NCBI RefSeq assembly: GCF_030817275.1
Contig: NZ_JAUSZD010000002.1
Location: forward strand, 868,001-932,000
Length of the DNA: 64,000 nt
From: Paenibacillus sp. V4I7
GTDB lineage: Bacteria; Bacillota; Bacilli; Paenibacillales; NBRC-103111
Direction: 5' to 3'
The position numbers were made by a program, and so were the translations under genes. Position 1 is the first letter of the stretch. Every line of letters begins with the position of its first letter. The notes beneath the pieces were generated by a model that was not told the DNA's origin, ran no database searches, and worked only from the letters and a program-made list of their open reading frames with translations. This document shows positions 9,363 through 17,574 of the stretch, in pieces.

Positions 9363-11210
9363 GTGGGAAAAACTAAGAAATCATTTGTGTCATTATTTTT
9401 AAGTTTTTGTTTAGTGTTTAGTTTGGTCTCAGCGCTGCTTGTAAAACCTGTAGACGCAAAAACCGTTCGAGTAGCTGTCATTGCAGCATTATCCGGTGAT
9501 GTAACGATCAAGAAAGGCGGAGGTTCCAAATCGTACGATGCCTATGAAAGTATGAGTTTAAATCAAGGCGACACGGTTTACACAGGAGCTAGCTCATCTG
9601 TCACCCTTAATTTGAGCAATGGGGATGCAGATGTAACTTTAGGCGAAAATGCTGAGATTAACGTGTCAGACCTTAATACCTCAGATGGAAATAAGAAATC
9701 CAAGCTTAAAGTATGGGCCGGTTCCATGTGGGTCAAGGTGAAATCATTAGCTGGATCAGATGATGAATTTGAAATTGAGACACCAACGGCCGTAATGGGT
9801 GTACGTGGAACGCAGTTCTTTGTTACCGTCGACCCGAAAACGGGCGCAATTAAGATGGCGGTTGGAGCAGGGAAAGTCTCTGCATCGACTGTAAAGAATG
9901 GAACTGACTCTACTCAAAAGTCTTCAATTACATACTTATATCCAACACAACAAATTTCTTTGGATTCTAGGGATGAGACGGATGATCTGTCACTTAAAGT
10001 AGATTTCCTTGATTTAGATGATTTTATTAAGGATGCTTCACCTGAAATCATTAGAGAGATTATCTTGAACAAAGCCGAAATAGATAAAGAGAACGATGCT
10101 TTTATCGCTAAGAAAAAGAAAGAAATCGAAGATGGTAAATTCGTGGATGATACTTCTTTAACTGTGAAGGATCAAGCTGGATTAGATAAAGTGAAACAAA
10201 ACTTAGATAACTTAATTGGTAATATTGCCAAGAAGGCTCTCACAGAAAATAAGGTTGATAAAGAGTCTTTGAATAAAATCATTGAACAAGCAAATGCAAA
10301 AATCGATAAACAAGAGAAGAAATTAGATTTAGACAAAGTTAAAGAATTAGATAAAACTGCAGGTGTTGATGCAGAGAAAGAAAAAATAAAGAAAGAGCTG
10401 CTTCAAAAGCTTGAAGCTGAAAAGCTCAAAAAGCAACTTGAAGAAGCGAAGAAGCAAGAAGAACTCAAAAAAAAGCTGGCTGCTGCGCTTAAAGTTTTGG
10501 AAGAACAACAGAAAAAGATTCTCGAAGCGACGAAAGTGGCAGAGGAGAAGGCTAAAGCAGATGCTGAAGCTAAATTGAAAGAAAGCTACACAGATAAAGA
10601 GAAGAAGGATTTTGATGATAAGAAGAATGGGACAAATACTTCAGTACCGGGATCAGGTGGTAATTCGGGGAATTCAGGGGATACAGATCCAGGGACACCA
10701 GTATTAACACCAAGTATTAGTCTTACACCAGGCTCTGTTAGCAACTTCGGATTATTCAATTTAGATGTAAATCTAAGTAACTTTGTCGGCAGCAACACAA
10801 TCTATGGAGTAGAAGTGCACTTATCCTACGGTTCCAATATTACTCTTAACGTTGATGAGGATCACCCTTGGGTGAGTAATTCTGATATTTTTAGCCAAAG
10901 CAATAGTGCAGATCATATTAAAGAATATTCTAACGTCTCACAGAAAGAGCTTGTGTATGCAGTGACAAATTTTGGCTCGGGTTCTGATAATGTTGAAGCG
11001 ATAAATGGGACTAAAAGGTTAGTTACAATTCCGTTTAATGTCCATTTGTTAGAGACAACAGTAGTTCCAGCCCCAGTGACATATACTATTAAAGTCGAAA
11101 AAATCGTTATTGTTCATAAAAATGGTTTAGACGTTCAAAAAATAGAAATTCCTGTGAAACCTGAGACAACTGTCACTTTACCTCCCAATAGTGGTCCTAA
11201 CAATTTATAA
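9363..11210 (+). CDS. Secreted FecR-domain protein with coiled coil and cohesin-like C-terminus
   Basis: A 615-residue exported protein. Order: signal peptide (about 1-32, ending near VDA), a FecR domain (about 45-190; core ETPTAVMGVRGTQF), and a long Lys/Glu-rich helical coiled-coil region (about 220-425). A Gly/Ser/Pro linker leads to a C-terminal beta-rich domain resembling cohesin-type modules (about 460-610). FecR domains are commonly periplasmic or extracellular ligand-sensing modules. It sits between the CHASE2 cyclase and an NHL protein in an apparent operon, so it may present a signal to CHASE2. GTG 9363, eight bases after GGAGG, is preferred over ATG 9339. The cohesin label is the weakest part. 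Confidence 0.82.
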   Translation: MGKTKKSFVSLFLSFCLVFSLVSALLVKPVDAKTVRVAVIAALSGDVTIKKGGGSKSYDAYESMSLNQGDTVYTGASSSVTLNLSNGDADVTLGENAEINVSDLNTSDGNKKSKLKVWAGSMWVKVKSLAGSDDEFEIETPTAVMGVRGTQFFVTVDPKTGAIKMAVGAGKVSASTVKNGTDSTQKSSITYLYPTQQISLDSRDETDDLSLKVDFLDLDDFIKDASPEIIREIILNKAEIDKENDAFIAKKKKEIEDGKFVDDTSLTVKDQAGLDKVKQNLDNLIGNIAKKALTENKVDKESLNKIIEQANAKIDKQEKKLDLDKVKELDKTAGVDAEKEKIKKELLQKLEAEKLKKQLEEAKKQEELKKKLAAALKVLEEQQKKILEATKVAEEKAKADAEAKLKESYTDKEKKDFDDKKNGTNTSVPGSGGNSGNSGDTDPGTPVLTPSISLTPGSVSNFGLFNLDVNLSNFVGSNTIYGVEVHLSYGSNITLNVDEDHPWVSNSDIFSQSNSADHIKEYSNVSQKELVYAVTNFGSGSDNVEAINGTKRLVTIPFNVHLLETTVVPAPVTYTIKVEKIVIVHKNGLDVQKIEIPVKPETTVTLPPNSGPNNL

Positions 11211-11229
11211 ATAGAATAAGGAGAAACCA

Positions 11230-12852
11230 ATGAAACCCTTAAAACATATACTCGTTTCATCCCTAATGGCCGCAACCTTTTTGGGAGGTTCATCCGTATG
11301 GGCGGCAGGATTGTCGACGGATGCTCTATTATCCAGCAGTGGACAGATCCTATCGGACGTGTCTACCTTCGCGGGAATCGGCGATTTTGAAGATAAGAGC
11401 GGGGATGCGCTAAGTGCGGCATTCCGTGCTCCGGGCAGTGTTGTTCAACTTTCAGATGGCAGTATTCTTGTAGCTGATACAAGGAATCATCTCATTCGTA
11501 AAATTTTAGATGGAAAAGTAACGACTTTCGCAGGTCCAGAAGTTGTCGTGACGAAGAATAACCAAGGCTTTCCTACGGGAGGGCTTGTTAATGGGAAATC
11601 GTCAGAAGCCTTTTTCAATGCGCCCACAGGGTTAGCTGTAGATGCTAATGGGAATGTGTATGTAGCTGATTCAGCTAATAATGCAATTCGGAAAGTGGAT
11701 ATGAATGGACAAGTTTCCATGTTGGCTGGAAATGGCGTTCCTGGTAGTAAGGATGGAAAAGGTGTTGAGGCAAACTTTAATCACCCAAGTGATGTTGCGG
11801 TAGCTGCAGATGGAACCGTGTATGTCGCGGATTCACTCAATCATGTTATCCGTAAAATAGCAGTTGACGGCAGTGTTACTACTTTGAATGCGGCTGCGAC
11901 TCGAGCTATTGAAATCCGTCCAGGGGAAGCTTCCTTCGCGGGTGAATTCCAAGATGGCAGCTTAGCCACAGCGAAGTTCAATGAACCCGCTGGATTGGTT
12001 TTAGATAGCAAAGGCAATTTGTATGTAAGTGACACAGGCAACCAACGTATACGTTATATCGACCTCCAAGCAGGGACTGTGACTACGGTGGCTGGATCGA
12101 CACCCGTTTTAAGCAATCAGACAATCTATGATAAAAATGAGTTATATGCAGGTGGAGACTTTGCAGATGGAGACGCGCTTAAGGCGAAGTTTGACTTCCC
12201 TAAAGGGCTTGCAGTAACTTCCGAAGGCGGAGTTTTAATCTCAGATAGTCTGAATCATGTGATTCGTTATTTGCTGAATGGAGAGGTTTCAACGATTGCA
12301 GGAACAGTCCAAACAGGTGAAGCGGACGGCGTGGAACAAGCAGCTGAGTTTTACAATCCTAGCGACGTTCTAGTAACTGCTCAAGGTAATATTGTGGTAG
12401 CAGACTCCTCTAATAACAAAATTCGTAGAATAGCTCCTTATCAGTTGCCGGGAAATCTAGCAAACAATAACGGAGTAAAAGTAGTGAATGGTGATAAAGT
12501 GATTTCATTCGATGCAGAGCCTGAGATTCAGGGTGGACGTACAATGGTTCCAGTTCGTGCCATAAGTGAAACATTTGGCTATGAAGTCAAATATGCCCGG
12601 CAAGCTGGGAAATCTGTCGTTCAGCTTATTAAAGGTGATGTTACGGTTGAGCTGACGATTGGTGAAACAAGCGTTGTACGAAAACAAATAGGTCAAACAG
12701 ACAGCAACCAAGTGACGGATGTTTCTCCTTATGTGAAGCAAGATCGTACGTATGTGCCGGTACGTTTCTTCGCAGAGCAAATCGGCTTGGATGTCCAGTG
12801 GGATGCCGCTCACCAAACAGCCATTTTACGCACGAAATCATATGTGAAATAA
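11230..12852 (+). CDS. Secreted NHL-repeat beta-propeller with C-terminal stalk domain
   Basis: A 540-residue exported protein with a signal peptide (cleavage near VWAAG). About six NHL repeats follow (residues 40-405), each of the pattern 'G…ADS.NH.IRK…G.V.T.AG'. The C-terminus holds two copper-amine-oxidase-N-like 'stalk' modules (about 415-540; MVPVRAISE and YVPVRFFAE). Stalk modules are common on Paenibacillus surface proteins; NHL propellers usually bind proteins or glycans. It follows the FecR gene by 19 bases behind AAGGAG. It is likely the third component of the CHASE2/FecR cluster. Confidence 0.87.
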   Translation: MKPLKHILVSSLMAATFLGGSSVWAAGLSTDALLSSSGQILSDVSTFAGIGDFEDKSGDALSAAFRAPGSVVQLSDGSILVADTRNHLIRKILDGKVTTFAGPEVVVTKNNQGFPTGGLVNGKSSEAFFNAPTGLAVDANGNVYVADSANNAIRKVDMNGQVSMLAGNGVPGSKDGKGVEANFNHPSDVAVAADGTVYVADSLNHVIRKIAVDGSVTTLNAAATRAIEIRPGEASFAGEFQDGSLATAKFNEPAGLVLDSKGNLYVSDTGNQRIRYIDLQAGTVTTVAGSTPVLSNQTIYDKNELYAGGDFADGDALKAKFDFPKGLAVTSEGGVLISDSLNHVIRYLLNGEVSTIAGTVQTGEADGVEQAAEFYNPSDVLVTAQGNIVVADSSNNKIRRIAPYQLPGNLANNNGVKVVNGDKVISFDAEPEIQGGRTMVPVRAISETFGYEVKYARQAGKSVVQLIKGDVTVELTIGETSVVRKQIGQTDSNQVTDVSPYVKQDRTYVPVRFFAEQIGLDVQWDAAHQTAILRTKSYVK

Positions 12853-12866
12853 GCAATCCGCAAGAC

Positions 12867-12905
12867 GAGCTTGGCAGGGGAAACCCTTGTCCAGGCTCTT
12901 TTTTT
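12867..12905 (+). terminator. Intrinsic terminator of the CHASE2/FecR/NHL operon
   Basis: GAGCTTGG pairs with CCAGGCTC (one G-T pair), with an inner CAGGG/CCCTTG stem, followed by seven Ts. It closes the three-gene operon. Confidence 0.75.
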
Positions 12906-12981
12906 CATGACTTCATCTCTAGGCAATTTTTGCCGATAAATGAAAGAGAGTTACAAAGTAGTCGATAGGAGGTTTTCTAGA

Positions 12982-14535
12982 TTGAAGGACAAGAATCGCA
13001 TTGATCAGTTGGAACGATTTTTCCAACATAATCCGATCGAAGATCCTCTTTATCTCAAAAAATATGTGAAAGAACATCCTGATCATAAAATGGCTTGGTA
13101 CTTATTAGGCAGAGAATACGCAGCGCAAGGAAAGGAAGGCAAAGCGGCGTATTGTTTCGCGCAGTCTGGGGAGATCTATGAAGCTTTCGAACGCCAGAAA
13201 ATAACGATAGAAGGTCCTTTACCTACTAGACCTTCTTCAGTCTTACATAAAGGCACTACTGAGACGTCTGTTAAAAGTAAGTCCAGCGGTAAAGGGAAAT
13301 GGATGCCTTTCATGGTTATTCTAATCCTGCTAGCTGTTCCCGCCGCAATGGATTTAGCGAAGAAGGATATGGGGGACATTCCGAATGAGACTGTTGCTGC
13401 AGCTCAAGCGGCAGTGAATGTACCTGTAACTCCTAAACAGGAAGGACCTTCTGGATTAAAGCTCTATTTCTCTAATGGGGATTGGGGTAAGAAGCTGCAG
13501 CAAGTTCTGTCATCTTCAGGATCAGGAGCTGGGGAATCTGTCATCATGGAAGCTCCCCGGAGTGCAGATGGTAAATGGAACGAGTGGAACAGGTCAGTGA
13601 AGCCTTTGATCAGCGTTGAGGGTAACGGGGGAGGCGGGGGTTCGGCAGCATTAACGTATTACCAGTCTCAGATTTGTTCCTGTGAGGTCGCAGATGGCTC
13701 CGCGCTTGTTCCCGTCATAGCTAATTGGATGCATGAGCGTGAGCAAGCTATTGTCTTACAAAGCGCAATCCAGGCCTACCAAAAAAAGACAGGGACACTG
13801 CCAGAGAAACCTGAACAGCTCACGAAACCTTACCCCAATAATCTCTTGCCAGGACTCACTCCTGAGATGCAGGAGGCGTTCCCTCAAGCTATAAGTAAGA
13901 TTAACGAAAGCGGGAAAGCGGGGAATGCGCAGGATCCGGTACAAACGGCGGATAAAACAGAGCAGCCGAAACAAGAGCTCAAAGAGCAGGCCGCGCCATC
14001 TAATTCGCAACCGAAAGTTTCCGCAGACCCATTGCTGGAACCGCTTAGGATTGTTATTGATACCGATAAGCATCGTTTGGCTCTCGTTAGTGGTGATTTC
14101 ATCATCCGGAGCTATCAAGTTGGCTTAGGAGGCGAGAAAACGCCGCAGGGAGAGTTCTTCATTAGTGAAAAGGTGCGCAATCCGAATGGCAAATCGAATG
14201 GGGAATTTGGCAGTCGAGGGATGACTTTATCGGATACACTTTATGCGATTCATGGTACGAATAAGCCTTCCAGCATCGGGAAAGATGAATCACATGGCTG
14301 TGTTCGCATGCAGCAAGCGGACGTTGAAGAGCTCTATAACATGGTGACCCATGAAACGAAGGTGACGATTGGTAAAGGGGTATTACCTCCTTCTTCAAAT
14401 TCGGATGGTGGAAATGGTAATGGCGGCGGTAGCCCGGGTCTCGGTGCTGGGGGAGGGAAGCCGGATCAATCCTTTGGCCTTCCATTGCAGACCAATGACA
14501 GCAATCCCAGTAAGAAATATAAATGGCTTGATTAA
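12982..14535 (+). CDS. Membrane-anchored TPR/L,D-transpeptidase (YkuD domain)
   Basis: A 517-residue protein. The N-terminal 70 residues are TPR-like, followed by one transmembrane helix (about residues 105-125). A long low-complexity extracellular region and a C-terminal YkuD domain come next. The catalytic signature is HGTNKP…SHGCVRM, with the active-site cysteine in SHGC. YkuD enzymes form 3-3 peptidoglycan crosslinks or attach proteins to peptidoglycan. A Gly/Asn-rich tail follows the domain. TTG 12982 lies nine bases after AGGAGG; the ATG at 12940 precedes that site. It is separated from the CHASE2 operon by a terminator but may act on the same envelope. Confidence 0.86.
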   Translation: MKDKNRIDQLERFFQHNPIEDPLYLKKYVKEHPDHKMAWYLLGREYAAQGKEGKAAYCFAQSGEIYEAFERQKITIEGPLPTRPSSVLHKGTTETSVKSKSSGKGKWMPFMVILILLAVPAAMDLAKKDMGDIPNETVAAAQAAVNVPVTPKQEGPSGLKLYFSNGDWGKKLQQVLSSSGSGAGESVIMEAPRSADGKWNEWNRSVKPLISVEGNGGGGGSAALTYYQSQICSCEVADGSALVPVIANWMHEREQAIVLQSAIQAYQKKTGTLPEKPEQLTKPYPNNLLPGLTPEMQEAFPQAISKINESGKAGNAQDPVQTADKTEQPKQELKEQAAPSNSQPKVSADPLLEPLRIVIDTDKHRLALVSGDFIIRSYQVGLGGEKTPQGEFFISEKVRNPNGKSNGEFGSRGMTLSDTLYAIHGTNKPSSIGKDESHGCVRMQQADVEELYNMVTHETKVTIGKGVLPPSSNSDGGNGNGGGSPGLGAGGGKPDQSFGLPLQTNDSNPSKKYKWLD

Positions 14536-14552
14536 CTCAGTGGAAACATAAC

Positions 14553-14585
14553 AAAACCGTCTGAATATACTTCGGACGGTTTTTG
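14553..14585 (+). terminator. Intrinsic terminator after the L,D-transpeptidase gene
   Basis: AAAACCGTC pairs with GACGGTTTT around a short imperfect GAA/TTC extension and is followed by Ts. Confidence 0.85.
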
Positions 14586-14616
14586 TCATGTTGTACTAGC
14601 GTTCCAAGCTTTACTC

Positions 14617-14645
14617 TTGACAACCATGTAGAAAGCGATTACAAT
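14617..14645 (+). promoter_or_regulatory. Strong sigma-A-like promoter (P1) overlapping a cre-like site
   Basis: TTGACA at 14617-14622 and TACAAT at 14640-14645 have a 17-base spacer. A 14-base catabolite-response element (14630-14643, AGAAAGCGATTACA; one mismatch to TGWAANCGNTNWCA) covers the 3' part of the spacer and the start of the -10. CcpA bound here would block initiation. Transcription would run rightwards, antisense to the small membrane gene and towards the sugar ABC operon. Confidence 0.65.
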
Positions 14646-14680
14646 TCAAAATGTGATGATTTCAATCACTTATTTCTTAA

Positions 14681-14815
14681 TCATTTGTCCAAAATGATCA
14701 GTAACGTCATAGTAATGATGACAACAAGCAAAATGGATCCTGTCCAAATGATCGCTTTCTTATTAACTTCTTCTTTGGCTCTACGATTGGACATGATCGG
14801 TTTACGTTTGGACAT
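14681..14815 (-). CDS. Small single-pass membrane protein, 44 residues
   Basis: A short basic N-terminus (MSKRKPIMSNRRAKEE) is followed by one hydrophobic helix of about 20 residues (IIWTGSILLVVIITMTLLII) ending in LDK. AAGGTGA lies 8 bases upstream of ATG 14815. A longer frame to 14881 lacks a ribosome site. Function unknown; no family recognised. It lies opposite the P1 transcript and would be overlapped by it. Confidence 0.55.
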   Translation of the reverse strand: MSKRKPIMSNRRAKEEVNKKAIIWTGSILLVVIITMTLLIILDK

Positions 14816-14916
14816 AGGAATCACCTTTTCCTTAGGGATTAAAGAATATGGTTCTATCATAGCATAAGTAGGGTCGTTCATAGAATATGAATGTATAAAT
14901 GAATTTTAATCAAGTA

Positions 14917-14945
14917 TTGACGACTATGTCATTTTATTGTAAGAT
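14917..14945 (+). promoter_or_regulatory. Sigma-A-like promoter P2 for the ABC operon
   Basis: TTGACG at 14917-14922 and TAAGAT at 14940-14945 are separated by 17 bases. Transcription would start near 14952, giving a leader of about 230 bases before the binding-protein gene. Confidence 0.65.
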
Positions 14946-15004
14946 TTAATCACACGAAACACGAATATCAATTGAATATGTCAGTTTTAATAACATGTTA
15001 CCGT

Positions 15005-15060
15005 AAGGGCATTAGTTATTGAAGAATGTAAGTCTTCTTCTATAACTATGCCCTTTTTAT
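15005..15060 (+). terminator. Terminator-like hairpin in the leader of the ABC operon (candidate attenuator)
   Basis: AAGGGCAT, AGTTAT and GAAGA pair in turn with TCTTC, ATAACT and ATGCCCTT, with single-base bulges, and the hairpin is followed by TTTTTATTTTT. It lies between promoter P2 and the first structural gene, so it would terminate most operon transcripts unless overcome. It may instead end a short leader RNA. No PRD-type antiterminator target or known riboswitch was recognised in the 50 bases before it. Confidence 0.7.
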
Positions 15061-15184
15061 TTTTGCCAAAAATGATGAAACCTGAAGGGGGTTGGTAGCG
15101 CAAACTACTAAGCAAGTTAAATTTAGGACTACGCTACTTCATAAAATACCATCAGACTTATTAAAAAAGGGAGAAGATGAACAC

Positions 15185-16540
15185 ATGAATATGAAAAAAT
15201 GGTCAACAATGGGCTTAGCTGCGTCCATGGTACTTATAGCAGCAGGCTGTGGTAAATCAACACCAGTTGAAACAACGAAACCAGCTGCATCGGCGGCGCC
15301 TACGACAGCAGCTTCAGCGGCTCCAACAGCTGCTGGCCCAAAAAAATTAACCGGTGATTTTGAAATCCAGTACTTTGTTGGCGGTTATGGCGACAAATGG
15401 TGGAAAAAAGTTATTGCTGAATTCCAAGCAGCAAACCCTGATCTGAAAATTAAAGAAAGTGCGGGACCAAAAATCAACGAACAAATGAAACCCCGTTGGA
15501 TCGCTGGTAACCCACCTGATTTCGTATATATCGACGGACCTGAATTGTTCGATCGCCAAATGGTTACAGACGGACAGCTTGAAGATTTAACGGATTGGAT
15601 CAAAGATGCTAAAAACGTTGACGGTGATAAAATCATTGATTTGCTTGCTCAGAAACCCCAAGAGTTTGATGGCAAAATCTACAACATTCCTTTCGTAATG
15701 AGCTCATGGGGTATTTTCTACGATAAAGCACTGTTCAAAGATAAAGGTTGGGCTGAGCCAAAAGATTTCGAAGAATTCTTAGCGGTCAGTGAGAAAATTA
15801 AAGGTGCTGGAATTAATCCTTTCATCCACACGGGTAAATATCCATACTACATCAACGGCAGCGTATTGCTTCCAGCAATCGTGTCCGCAAACAACAATGA
15901 CTACAAATTACTGCAAGACATGTCTACGAATAATCTAGAAGCTTGGAAAAACCCAGCTATCATTAAAGGTCTTAATAAAATCGTTCAGCTTCGTGACAAA
16001 GGTTACATCGATAAAGCATCCGTACAAATCAACCACACGGATTCCCAATCCTTATTCCTGCAGCACAAAGATGCTTTCATCCCGAACGGTCTATGGCTGC
16101 CAAACGAAATGGCCAAGGACGTTCCAGCTTCCTTTGATTTCGGATTCATTCCTTCCATCACACAAGATAAAGGTGGAAAAGTTGTAGCTAATACGTCCAC
16201 TTCAACTTTTGCAATTGCGAAAAAAGCGAAAAACAAAGATGCAGCAAAAGCGTTTATGCAATTCGTATTCTCTAAAACACAAGCTTCCCAGTGGGCGGAG
16301 TTGAGCGGTGCTCCTTCTAATATAAAAGGTGACATCTCTTCCTCCAAAGCACCTAACTTCGTTAAAGATGCGGCGAAATTCTTGTCATCTCCTGAAACAG
16401 TTGTCGTGCCAACAGTCTCCTTCGCGGCTGACGTTGACAAAGCGATGCAAGATGCATCAGTGGCTTTAACGATTGGTACAATTACCCCAGAAGAGTGGGT
16501 AAAACGTGTATCTGATGTCGTAGCGAAACAAAAGAAATAG
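15185..16540 (+). CDS. Sugar ABC transporter binding lipoprotein, GlcNAc/chitobiose (NgcE)-like
   Basis: A 451-residue family 1 extracellular solute-binding protein. Signal peptide with lipobox IAAGC (lipidated Cys22), then an Ala/Pro/Thr-rich linker and the binding fold. The MKPRWIAGNPPDFV and NGLWLPNEM segments resemble the NgcE group that binds N-acetylglucosamine and diacetylchitobiose. It captures sugar at the outer membrane face and delivers it to the two permeases downstream. No ATPase gene is present, so a shared MsmX-like ATPase is inferred. ATG 15185 with GGGAG upstream marks the true start; TTG 15092 would bury the signal peptide. The neighbouring GlcNAc-type PTS supports the substrate, but sugar identity remains an inference. 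Confidence 0.85.
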   Translation: MNMKKWSTMGLAASMVLIAAGCGKSTPVETTKPAASAAPTTAASAAPTAAGPKKLTGDFEIQYFVGGYGDKWWKKVIAEFQAANPDLKIKESAGPKINEQMKPRWIAGNPPDFVYIDGPELFDRQMVTDGQLEDLTDWIKDAKNVDGDKIIDLLAQKPQEFDGKIYNIPFVMSSWGIFYDKALFKDKGWAEPKDFEEFLAVSEKIKGAGINPFIHTGKYPYYINGSVLLPAIVSANNNDYKLLQDMSTNNLEAWKNPAIIKGLNKIVQLRDKGYIDKASVQINHTDSQSLFLQHKDAFIPNGLWLPNEMAKDVPASFDFGFIPSITQDKGGKVVANTSTSTFAIAKKAKNKDAAKAFMQFVFSKTQASQWAELSGAPSNIKGDISSSKAPNFVKDAAKFLSSPETVVVPTVSFAADVDKAMQDASVALTIGTITPEEWVKRVSDVVAKQKK

Positions 16541-16557
16541 GAACTGAATGAAGCAGT

Positions 16558-16597
16558 GCGGAGAACTAGGAAGGCATTAGCCTTAGGAGTTCTCCGC
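16558..16597 (+). terminator. Stable intergenic hairpin between binding protein and permease
   Basis: GCGGAGAACT pairs with AGTTCTCCGC, extended by GGAAGGC/GCCTTAGG pairing. It lacks a strong T-run (CATTTTAATG follows). Such hairpins usually stabilise the binding-protein mRNA and lower permease expression instead of ending the operon. Confidence 0.7.
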
Positions 16598-16626
16598 CAT
16601 TTTAATGATAGGACGGTGAGGATAGA

Positions 16627-17532
16627 ATGAAGACCAACTCGAAAATGTGGAAACGGAATTTGTTCATCGCTTCATTCATCATTCCGACTTTTCTTTTCTT
16701 CTGTGTGTTTACGATCTACCCTGTTATACAGGCTTTGCAGAAGTCATTCTATGATTGGTCAGGAATGTCAGAGAATAGCACGTTTATTGGGTTTGATAAT
16801 TTCGTCGAATTATTTAAGGATCCGATTGTACTTAGAGCCATCGGGAATGATTATTTTTTAGTCGTAGGTAAAGTCATTGGCATTATGATTCTGGCGACGT
16901 TCTTCGCTGTTGCTTTAACTCGTTTCAAGCTGAGAGGCTCTGGCTTCTTCCGTGCCATATTTTTTATCCCGAATGTGATCTCCGTTGTTGTTATTGGTGT
17001 GCTCTGGAACTTCATCTACAATCCACAAATTGGATTCCTGAATGCGTTCTTGTCACTATTCACAGGAAATAAAGTCGATATTACTTGGTTAGGATTTCCA
17101 CAGCATACGATCTGGATGCTATTACCCCCTACGATTTGGGCTGGTATCGGCTTCTATATGATCTTGATGATTGCTGCAATCGTGAATATTCCTGCTTCCT
17201 ACTACGAAGCAGCTAATATAGACGGAGCTGGTCAATGGTCGCAATTCCGCCACATTACCATGCCGCTCATCTGGGAGCAAATTAAGGTTTCCATTGTTAA
17301 CATTGTCATTACAACACTTAATGGATCATTCGTCATTGTTCAATTAATGACAAACGGCGGACAGCCTGATAATACGACCCAAGTTATGGGATCTTATCTG
17401 TATCGGATGGCTTTTCAACAATATCATTTCGGTTATGGAGCAGCCATCGGTGTCATGATCCTAATCGTTTCACTGATTACTACCCTTGTTCTGCAGCGTA
17501 TCATGCGCCAAGAAACAATCGAAATGCATTAA
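16627..17532 (+). CDS. Sugar ABC transporter permease (first subunit)
   Basis: A 301-residue MalF/UgpA-type permease with about six transmembrane helices. The EAA loop is at YYEAANIDGAGQWSQFRHIT, which contacts the ATPase. It follows the binding protein after a stable hairpin and pairs with the next permease. ATG 16627 has GGTGAGGA upstream. Confidence 0.93.
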   Translation: MKTNSKMWKRNLFIASFIIPTFLFFCVFTIYPVIQALQKSFYDWSGMSENSTFIGFDNFVELFKDPIVLRAIGNDYFLVVGKVIGIMILATFFAVALTRFKLRGSGFFRAIFFIPNVISVVVIGVLWNFIYNPQIGFLNAFLSLFTGNKVDITWLGFPQHTIWMLLPPTIWAGIGFYMILMIAAIVNIPASYYEAANIDGAGQWSQFRHITMPLIWEQIKVSIVNIVITTLNGSFVIVQLMTNGGQPDNTTQVMGSYLYRMAFQQYHFGYGAAIGVMILIVSLITTLVLQRIMRQETIEMH

Positions 17533-17574
17533 GGTCATTCTAGAAAATGATACTGAAGGAGGGGGAACCATCGT

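Larger units (their letters stand above)
14816..15184 (+). other. Intergenic leader region of the amino-sugar ABC operon
   Basis: This 369-base stretch has no convincing gene. It holds a second promoter (14917-14945) and a terminator-like hairpin (15005-15060), described separately. It is AT-rich. A TTG-initiated upstream extension of the binding-protein frame to 15092 is open but has no role as a signal peptide. Confidence 0.6.

Noticed and set aside
14583-14867. 94-codon plus-strand frame over the small membrane gene
   Set aside because: Starts inside a terminator, no ribosome site; the opposite-strand helix protein is better supported.
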